DNA of 48,985 nt, from assembly GCA_036393335.1 (NCBI GenBank), contig DASWHD010000144.1, forward strand, positions 1 to 48,985, given 5' to 3'. Below are positions 36,749 to 43,044 of this stretch, one piece after another. The translations under genes were made by a program, and so were the position numbers. The stretch's first letter is position 1; every line of letters begins with the position of its first letter. The DNA is from DASWHD01 sp036393335. Its GTDB lineage: Bacteria > CG2-30-53-67 > CG2-30-70-394. Under the pieces are notes generated by a model, which made no database searches, was not told where the DNA came from, and saw only the letters and a list, made by a program, of their open reading frames with translations.

Positions 36749-36872
36749 CCCCCTCCCGCCGGGAGGGGGCCGGGGGGAGGCCGGCGGTGGCTGGCTGCGG
36801 GTTCGGTGCCAAGACGCCCGTGGTGCTCCTGCCTAGCGCACCCACCCCCTACCCTCCACCGGCGGGGGAGGG
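36749..36872. repeat. Two GC-rich hairpins in the rpmF-fabH gap
   Basis: CCCCCTCCC-GCC-GGGAGGGGG (36749-36769) and CCCTCC...GGAGGG (36852-36872) are strong hairpins in the interval where plsX is usually found. Neither is followed by a T-run, so they are not classic terminators. They may be repeat remnants or RNA-stability elements. Confidence 0.5.
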
Positions 36873-36931
36873 GGCGAACGCGTCGCCCAGACGCCGACGC
36901 CCCTGCGCGGTGCCCAGCACCCAGGCGATCA

Positions 36932-37114
36932 TCAAAACGCCTCGACCTCCACCACCTGTTTCGCCCGGTAGTGGCCGCAATGGGGACACACGTGGTGCGG
37001 CGCCTTCACCTCCTTGCACTCGGGGCAGATGGAGAGCGCTGGACGCGCCAGGCCGTCGTGGGCGCGGCGTTGGTTACGACGGGAGCGAGAGGTCTTGTGC
37101 TTGGGTACCGCCAT
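36932..37114 (-). CDS. rpmF: 50S ribosomal protein L32
   Basis: A 60-residue ribosomal protein: MAVPKHKTSRSRRNQRRAHD at the N-terminus, then a zinc ribbon CPEC (31-34) and CPHC (43-46). The four-cysteine form is the zinc-binding type. It follows yceD by 33 bases, the standard order before the fatty-acid genes. Confidence 0.97.
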   Translation of the reverse strand: MAVPKHKTSRSRRNQRRAHDGLARPALSICPECKEVKAPHHVCPHCGHYRAKQVVEVEAF

Positions 37115-37147
37115 GGTCGGATCCTCGGGGTCGCCGGGGGTGGCGGC

Positions 37148-37657
37148 TCACTCGCCGCCGCCGGTCGGGGGTCTCTGCAAGTTTTTCAGCACGGCAAAGG
37201 GAGAGCCGGTGTCGGTGGGACAGCCACACGGCCCCAGGTTGAGGTCGGCACCACACTGGGGACAGAGGCCGCGACACCCCTCACTACAGACGGTCTGGAA
37301 AGGGAGGTCGCTCAAGATGGCGCCGATGATCTCCGGTTGCGGATCCACCACCCTGCCCTCCACCAGCCGCTCCACGTCGAGATCCTCGTCCAGGGTCTCG
37401 GGGGTGAGGGCGTAGGTGAGGGCGAGCGCGGTCCGGGTGGGTTGTTCAAACTCCTTCAGGCAACGGCTACAGATCAGCTCTACCGTGGCCGACACTTGGC
37501 CCGTCACGTGGAGGCGCTGGGCGTCTCCGGTGGCGACCACATCGGCCTCTACCGCGCGCAGACCGCGCACACCGCTAGCCTCGGTGACTCCGATCGTTGA
37601 CCACTGTTCGATAAAACGACGCCCTGCCTTCGGCAGGTTGTGCAGGGGGATCTCCAT
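37148..37657 (-). CDS. yceD: YceD family protein (DUF177), 23S rRNA accumulation protein
   Basis: A 169-residue DUF177 protein, linked in E. coli and plants to 23S rRNA accumulation. The typical segments are RLHVTGQVSATVELICSRCLKEFEQP (about 48-73) with a CxxC pair, and the C-terminal CRGLCPQCGADLN zinc-type motif, which extends into CGC. It immediately precedes rpmF, its almost universal neighbour, which supports the assignment. Confidence 0.93.
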   Translation of the reverse strand: MEIPLHNLPKAGRRFIEQWSTIGVTEASGVRGLRAVEADVVATGDAQRLHVTGQVSATVELICSRCLKEFEQPTRTALALTYALTPETLDEDLDVERLVEGRVVDPQPEIIGAILSDLPFQTVCSEGCRGLCPQCGADLNLGPCGCPTDTGSPFAVLKNLQRPPTGGGE

Positions 37658-37809
37658 CGAGGACCCTGGGGCGCCGGAAAAGGGGGCGCATCGTAGAGTT
37701 GCGGCGGGAGTGAGTCAAGAAATTGGCTGTCCCCCGTGTAAGACTATCGGTCAGAGCCGGCGCGGCCGCAACTGCGGCCCAGTGGGCACGGACTGGATAC
37801 CCTGGCCCG

Positions 37810-39240
37810 GTGAGCAGCTCCGTATCTCCGCGGCCCCTGCGTGTCGTGCTCATCGCCACCTACGAGCTCGGCCACCAGCCATTCAACATCGCTTCGGCGG
37901 CGGCATGGCTCGGCGAGGCCGGCCACGCAGTGGCGTGCCAGGACCTCTCCCGCTCTCCCTTGCGCGTCGCGGAGGCCACGGCCGCCGACCTGGTCTGCTT
38001 CCACCTGCCGATGCACACCGCGACCCGCCTCGCCCTGCGGGCGGCGGAGCGGATACGGGCCGCCAGCCCCACGGTTCCCCTGTGTTTCTTCGGCCTGTAC
38101 GCGCCACTCAACGCACCGCTTCTGGAGGGCCTCGGGGGCGCGGTCACCTGCCTCGGCGGCGAGTTCGAGGCCGGGCTCGCGGCCCTGGTCACGGCGCTGG
38201 CCACGGGGGTAGCCGCCCCTGCCGAGGAGGTGCCGCTCATCAGCACCGAACGGCTCCGGTTCCGCATTCCTGATCGCCGCGGCCTGCCGGCCCTGGACGC
38301 CTACAGCCGGCTGATTCTCCCTGACGGGGAACAGCGGGTCGCCGGCTATACCGAGGGGAGCCGCGGTTGCAAACACCGTTGCCGCCACTGCCCGGTGGTG
38401 CCGGTGTACGACGGGCGGTTCCGGGTAGTGCCGGTGGAGGTGGTGCTCGGCGACATCCGCCAGCAGGTGGCCGCCGGGGCGCAGCACATCACCTTCGGCG
38501 ACCCGGACTTCTTCAACGCCGTCCATCACGCCTGCGCGATCATCGAGGCGCTGCACCGAGAGCATCCGGATCTCACCTACGACGCCACCATCAAGGTGAG
38601 CCACCTCCTCGACCACGCCGACCACCTCGCCCTGCTCAAGGCGACGGGCTGCCTGTTCGTCACCACGGCGATGGAGTCGACGGAGGATACGGTCCTCGTT
38701 CGTCTCGCCAAGGGCCACACCCGGGCCGATCTATTGCGGGTAGTGGAGGTATGCCGGGCCGCGGGACTGTCGCTCGCGCCCACCTTCGTGCCCTTCACCC
38801 CGTGGACCACCCTCGCGGGGTATCTCGATCTGCTGACCTGCGTCGTCGAGCTCGACTTGGTGGCGGCGGTGGCGGCGGTCCAGTACGCCCTGCGCCTGCT
38901 CATCCCCGCCGGCTCGCGCCTCCTCGATTTGCCCGAAACGCGAGCCGTCGTGGGGTCCTTCGATCCGGTCGCCCTGGTCCACCCGTGGCGCCATTCGAAC
39001 CCGGCGATGGATGTGCTGCAAGAGCGGGTGACGGCCGCGGTCGCCCTCGGCACGCGCTCCAACCTGACGCGGGGGGAGATCTTCACGCGGATCTGGAACT
39101 TCGCCCACCGGGCCGCCAGGTGCGCCGCGCCGCCCCTCCCCGGCAGCGATGATCGGCCGGCGCGGGCGGCGATTCCCTATCTGCAAGAGCCGTGGTACTG
39201 CTGAGCGGAGCCCACTGCCGAGCAGTTGGCTTCGGTGTGA
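37810..39240 (+). CDS. B12-binding radical SAM selenoprotein with CUAEP tail (TGA 39202-39204 read as Sec)
   Basis: The frame runs from GTG 37810 to a TGA at 39202-39204, 464 residues ending EPWYC. Reading the TGA as selenocysteine continues CUAEPTAEQLASV to TGA 39238-39240 (476 residues). This reconstructs the tail that defines the family known as CUAEP/CCAEP-tail radical SAM (seleno)proteins, so recoding is likely. Domains: a B12-binding-like Rossmann region (about 10-135), then a radical SAM domain with the iron-sulfur motif CKHRCRHC (187, 191, 194) and a GDPDF segment. The Cys-Sec pair is a plausible redox site. A hairpin lies just after the TGA. An ATP-grasp gene follows. The reaction is unknown. 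The start is uncertain (TTG 37723 is in frame). Confidence 0.85.
39208..39232 (+). promoter_or_regulatory. Candidate bacterial SECIS hairpin after the in-frame TGA
   Basis: Starting three bases after the TGA, CCACTGC (39212-39218) pairs with GCAG-T-TGG (39222-39229), with a bulged U at 39226 and a CGA loop. The stem is extended below a bulged C by G-C, A-U and G-U pairs. An apical loop about 15-17 bases past the UGA and a bulged U are features of bacterial SECIS elements. This was folded by eye. Confidence 0.5.
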
Positions 39241-39307
39241 ATGAGCTGTCAGCGATGAGCAGTTGGCCTCCCCTGAGTCGGGCAAGGGGTTCTCAGAATA
39301 CGACGCT

Positions 39308-40612
39308 GTGAACGCCACCACCCACGATCCTACCTATACCCCCCTTGAGGAGGAGCTCTCCCGGCCCTCGGGCAAGCCGCGCATCCTCCTGCTGATCGCC
39401 ACCCGTTCCTACCGCACGGCGGACCTGATGGAGGCGGCGGTGGGGCTCGATTGCGAGGTGACCGTGGGCTCCGATGCCCCGACCGCCCTGGCGGGGCTGC
39501 AACCGGGGGCGACGGTCACCCTGCCCCTGGACGACCCCGATGCCACCGCCCGGGCGATCGCCGGCCTGCATGCCCATTACCCCCTGCGGGCGGTGGTGGG
39601 GCTGGACGACGACACGGTGGTGGCGGCGGCCGCGGCGTGCGAGATCCTCCACCTGCGGGGCAACCCGGTGGCCGCGGTGCAGGCGGCGCGCGACAAGGCC
39701 CGCACCCGGGCGCTGTTGACGGAGGCCGGGCTGGTGCAACCGCCGTTCTTCCTGGTGGAGAACGGCGCCGACCTTGCCGCGGCCGCCGCCCGTGCCCCCT
39801 ACCCGTGCGTGGTCAAGCCCCTCTCCCTCGGCGGCAGCCGCGGCGTGATCCGCGCCGACGACCCGGCCGCCTTCGTCGCCGCCGCGGAGCGGGTCCGCGC
39901 CATCCTCGCCACGGAGACTGAGGCCGCGGCCCGGTTGCGGCCGACGCCGGACCGCCGCCTCTTGGTGGAGGGTTTCCTCCCGGGCCGAGAGGTGGCGCTC
40001 GAGGGGCTGCTCAGCCGCGGCACCCTGCACCCCCTGGCCTTGTTCGACAAGCCCGACCCCCTCGACGGCCCGTACTTCGAGGAGACCCTGTACGTCACCC
40101 CGTCCCGCCTCCCCGTCCCGGTGCAGCGCGAGATCGTCACCACCACCGGCCGCGCCCTCGATGCCCTCGGCCTGCGGGAGGGACCGATCCACGCGGAGCT
40201 ACGGATCGGCGACACCGGCTGCGCCGTGGTGGAGATCGCGCCACGCACCATCGGTGGCCTGTGCTCCCGCACCCTGCGCTTCGGGGCGGGGATCCGCCTC
40301 GAGGAGTTGGTGTTGCGCCACGCCCTCGGCGAGGGGGTGGCGGGGATCGCCCGGGAGGAGCTGCCGGCCGGGGTGATGATGTTGCCAATCCCGCGCGCCG
40401 GCCGCCTGCACGCGGTCCGAGGCCAGGCGGCGGCACGGCGGGTGGCGGGGGTGGTCGAACTGACCATCACCATCCCGCGGGGCCAGCAGGTGGTGCCCCT
40501 GCCGGAGGGCGACCGCTACCTCGGCTTCCTGTTCGCCCGCGGACCGACCCCGGCGGCGGTGGAGGAGAGCCTACGCGCGGCCCACGGCCGACTGCAGCTC
40601 GACATCCGGTAG
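39308..40612 (+). CDS. ATP-grasp domain protein (carbamoyl-phosphate-synthase-like fold)
   Basis: A 434-residue protein with an N-terminal preATP-grasp region (RILLLIATRSYRTADLM, and VVGLDDDTVVAAAAACEILHLRG), then the ATP-grasp core: ARDKARTRALLTEAGL, YPCVVKPLSLGGSRGV (ATP-binding Lys), LLVEGFLPGREVALEGLL, and HAELRIGDTGCAVVEIAPRTIGGLC (metal-binding Glu). Such enzymes activate a carboxylate as acyl phosphate and join it to an amine or thiol, as in CARNS-type dipeptide ligases. The best start is GTG 39308, with no strong ribosome-binding site; TTG 39263 is in frame. It follows the selenoprotein on the same strand and probably acts with it. The substrate is unknown. Confidence 0.85.
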   Translation: MNATTHDPTYTPLEEELSRPSGKPRILLLIATRSYRTADLMEAAVGLDCEVTVGSDAPTALAGLQPGATVTLPLDDPDATARAIAGLHAHYPLRAVVGLDDDTVVAAAAACEILHLRGNPVAAVQAARDKARTRALLTEAGLVQPPFFLVENGADLAAAAARAPYPCVVKPLSLGGSRGVIRADDPAAFVAAAERVRAILATETEAAARLRPTPDRRLLVEGFLPGREVALEGLLSRGTLHPLALFDKPDPLDGPYFEETLYVTPSRLPVPVQREIVTTTGRALDALGLREGPIHAELRIGDTGCAVVEIAPRTIGGLCSRTLRFGAGIRLEELVLRHALGEGVAGIAREELPAGVMMLPIPRAGRLHAVRGQAAARRVAGVVELTITIPRGQQVVPLPEGDRYLGFLFARGPTPAAVEESLRAAHGRLQLDIR

Positions 40613-40645
40613 CGCGTGGCCAGGGCCGCGGAAGCGGCTAGGGCC

Positions 40646-41233
40646 TTACTTGCCGCTCGGCTGGTAGTACGGGTTGGCGCCGCTGGCGTGGTCGGTGATG
40701 TCCATGACCTCCTTCACCTCCGGCACCTGGTCGAGGATCGTCTTCACCACCCCTTGGCTGAGGGTCACCTTGGCCATGCCACACCCCTGGCAGCCGCCGC
40801 CCATGCGGACGTAAGCGGTCTCGTCCTCCAGCCCGACGAGCTGGATGAAGCCGCCGTGGCCGGCGATGCCCGGGTTGATCTGGGTGTCGATGACGCGGCG
40901 GATGGCATCCGCCACCGGGCCGGCCGCCGCCGGTGGCTGGGCCGGCAGAGCGTTGGGGGCGGTGATGTTGAAGCCGCCGCTCGGCCCGTCGATGAAGTCG
41001 ATCTTCGCGTCCTGCAAAAACCGAACGCTGGCATCTTCGACATAGACCTGGAAGCCGTCGAACTCGACCACCATGTCGCGCGGGTCCCCGGCCCCGCTGA
41101 GGATGCCGAAGTCATATTGCGGATTGGGTGTGCCCCCGCCCCGCACCGCCAGGCGCAGGTGGTCACCGTCATCGGCCGAGGCCTCCAGGTAATTACGAAT
41201 CTGGGTCTGGGCGCTCGAGGTGATGTCAATCAC
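40646..41233 (-). CDS. nfuA: Fe-S biogenesis protein NfuA
   Basis: A 195-residue iron-sulfur carrier that delivers clusters to target apoproteins. The N-terminal half (about 1-95) is a degenerate A-type scaffold domain without cysteines. The C-terminal Nfu domain (about 105-180) has the CxxC motif in GGGCQGCGMAKVTLSQGV. This two-part layout is that of E. coli NfuA. It is convergent with the ATP-grasp gene. The adjacent radical SAM enzymes need 4Fe-4S clusters, which is suggestive but not proof of a link. Confidence 0.94.
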   Translation of the reverse strand: MIDITSSAQTQIRNYLEASADDGDHLRLAVRGGGTPNPQYDFGILSGAGDPRDMVVEFDGFQVYVEDASVRFLQDAKIDFIDGPSGGFNITAPNALPAQPPAAAGPVADAIRRVIDTQINPGIAGHGGFIQLVGLEDETAYVRMGGGCQGCGMAKVTLSQGVVKTILDQVPEVKEVMDITDHASGANPYYQPSGK

Positions 41234-41551
41234 GGCATATCTCCTAATCTGGGTCTGCTCAAAAGCCTAACGGGCTCCAATCCTCAAATCATCATCGCTT
41301 CTCGCTGGCTAGGCCACGGCCGAACCGCCGTGCCGTCGCCGGTCCCCAGTACGGGCGGGAAGATGCCTCTGATATGGAGGGGGACGCCACGCGCCCCCCT
41401 GCCTGACGGCAGGCAGGCCTCGCCACCCGGCGCAGGTCCGGGTGGCTTCACCCCCCGTGGAGGGCGGGCTCGCGCCCACCATCAGACCGTAGATCGCGTC
41501 CCGCGACCTACGGTCTACTCTCTATCCATTGCCAGCCCCGGAGCAAAACCC
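41234..41551. other. Intergenic region with four consecutive hairpins
   Basis: About 318 bases between nfuA (minus) and the small plus-strand gene. Four hairpins lie in a row: CCTGCC-TGAC-GGCAGG (41398-41413), CCACCCGG/CCGGGTGG (41423-41445), GGGCG/CGCCC (41462-41477) and a long near-perfect palindrome with AGACCGTAG at one end (41484-41516). The block could be a 5' leader structure of the gene at 41552 or a repeat array. No coding frame is supported. Confidence 0.55.
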
Positions 41552-41872
41552 ATGACCCAGATCAACGTCCGTTTCCAGCAGGCCCCCGACCACCGCACCT
41601 TTCACGCCAGCGGCGTCTGGGGCGGCCACACGCCCCAGGGCGACGTGGTCGCCTCCTTCTTCTTCGAGCACCAGGCCCTGCCCCAAGGGCTGGTGGTGGA
41701 GTTGGATGAGAGGGGCAAACCCGCCACCACCGAACGTCTGGGTGGGGGCGAGTTCGTGCGCGAGGTGGTTACCAGCGTAGTGATGTCGCCACCGGTCGCC
41801 CTGTCGGTGGGCAAATGGCTGGTGGAGCGGGCACGCCGCGCCGGGGCACGGGATCCGGACGAAACGCCGTAG
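41552..41872 (+). CDS. Unrecognised small protein (106 aa)
   Basis: I do not recognise the family. The product starts MTQINVRFQQAPDHRTFHAS and appears to be a soluble alpha/beta protein: a beta-rich N-terminal half (FHASGVWGGHTPQGDVVASFFFEHQALPQG-type segment), and a C-terminal helix (PPVALSVGKWLVERARRA). There are no cysteines, no signal peptide and no membrane helix. GGAGC lies 8-9 bases before the ATG. The clean start and codon use resemble the neighbours, so it is probably real. It lies between nfuA and a radical SAM gene and is preceded by a hairpin-rich leader. Confidence 0.7.
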   Translation: MTQINVRFQQAPDHRTFHASGVWGGHTPQGDVVASFFFEHQALPQGLVVELDERGKPATTERLGGGEFVREVVTSVVMSPPVALSVGKWLVERARRAGARDPDETP

Positions 41873-41904
41873 GCGGCTGTCCCGCCGCGGCGGCCATACC
41901 CGCG

Positions 41905-42822
41905 TCACGCCGGGATCCTCTCCACGCGGCTCAGGCCCGCCCTGTGCACCGTTCGCACCGCCGCGGCGAACTCGTGCTCCGTCGGCCGCCGGCAGAGCAG
42001 CGGGTGGTCGAACGCCCTGAAGCACGGGCGGTATTGATCCATCAAGTTGAAGTAGGTCTGCCGGGAGACTTCCTGCGCAAGGAATCGCGCCACGAAGCGC
42101 GTACCGGCCAGACCCCCGGGCAGGACCAGGTGGCGCACGATCAATCCGCGCTGGGCGATGCCGCGCCGGTCGACGATCAGATCCCCGACCTGGCGGTGCA
42201 TCTCGGTCACCGCCGCCCGCGCCCGCTGCGGATAATCGCGCACCCCGGAGAGCTCGCGGCCGACCTCGGCATCCGCGTACTTGAGGTCCGGCATGTAGAC
42301 GTCGACCACCCCATCCAGGAGGCGCAGACTCTCCAGCGACTCGTAGCCGCCGCAATTGTAGACCAGGGGCACCATCAGGCCGCGCTCGATCGCCGAGGGC
42401 AGGGCTGCGAGGATCTGCGGCACCTGATGGGTCGGGGTGACCAGGTTCACGTTGTGGCAGCCACGATTCTGGAGCGCCACCATCATCGCCGCCAACTCTT
42501 CCGTGGAGACCACGTGACCCGCCCGGTAATGGCTGATCTCGTAGTTCTGGCAGTAGACGCAGGCCAGGTTGCAGCCCGTGAAGAAGATCGTGCCACTGCC
42601 GAAGATGCCCACCAGGGGCGGCTCCTCGCCGGTGTGCACGTGGTAGGCGGAGACCATCGGCGCCGTGCCCACCTTGCACTTGCCCAGCGCACCGGCGGTG
42701 CGGTCGACGCCGCACTCCCGCGGACACACCCGGCACTCGCGGAGCATCGCCTGGGCCTGGTCGATGCGCGCAAAGAGCTCGCCGGTCTGATAGAGGCGCT
42801 GGTAGGCGGGCTGGAAGGCCAT
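41905..42822 (-). CDS. Radical SAM protein of the PflX/COG1313 group
   Basis: A 305-residue radical SAM enzyme. The iron-sulfur motif is FTGCNLACVYCQN (Cys in CxxxCxxC, about residues 83-90). An N-terminal cysteine-rich segment CRVCPRECGVDR (30-41) followed by LGKC (47-50) is typical of the group related to pyruvate-formate-lyase activating enzymes, which may bind a further cluster. Later segments VYNCGGYESLE, DVYMPDLKYAD and VRHLVLPGG also fit. No glycyl-radical enzyme is in view, so the target is unknown. It is divergent from the peptidase gene. Confidence 0.88.
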   Translation of the reverse strand: MAFQPAYQRLYQTGELFARIDQAQAMLRECRVCPRECGVDRTAGALGKCKVGTAPMVSAYHVHTGEEPPLVGIFGSGTIFFTGCNLACVYCQNYEISHYRAGHVVSTEELAAMMVALQNRGCHNVNLVTPTHQVPQILAALPSAIERGLMVPLVYNCGGYESLESLRLLDGVVDVYMPDLKYADAEVGRELSGVRDYPQRARAAVTEMHRQVGDLIVDRRGIAQRGLIVRHLVLPGGLAGTRFVARFLAQEVSRQTYFNLMDQYRPCFRAFDHPLLCRRPTEHEFAAAVRTVHRAGLSRVERIPA

Positions 42823-42910
42823 GGGGCAGAAGGGCTCTCCGCATTCTAGCCCTACACGGCGCCATCAGAGCCCATTCTCCCTAAGCAGTCAGCTTGCATC
42901 TGTCGGATTC

Positions 42911-42981
42911 ACGCGGGAAGCCAGGAAACCAGAAGGATCCAGCCATTGATTCCCGCTTCCTGGTTTCCTGGCTTCCCGCGT
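42911..42981. repeat. Perfect 22-bp inverted repeat between divergent genes
   Basis: The arms 42911-42932 and 42960-42981 are exact reverse complements (core GGGAAGCCAGGAAACC), with a 27-base spacer. The element lies in the shared upstream region of the radical SAM gene (minus) and the lipoprotein peptidase gene (plus). It is too long and has no T-run for a normal terminator; it could be an intergenic repeat or a regulator site. Confidence 0.7.
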
Positions 42982-43044
42982 TCCAAATCTCGGACCGCAA
43001 CGCCCCGTAGACCGCCTACCGTCACCACGAGTAGCCTCCCCGCG

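Noticed and set aside
35966..37600. Plus-strand open frame spanning fabH, rpmF and yceD.
   Set aside because: It crosses three real minus-strand genes and their gaps, so it is not a single gene.
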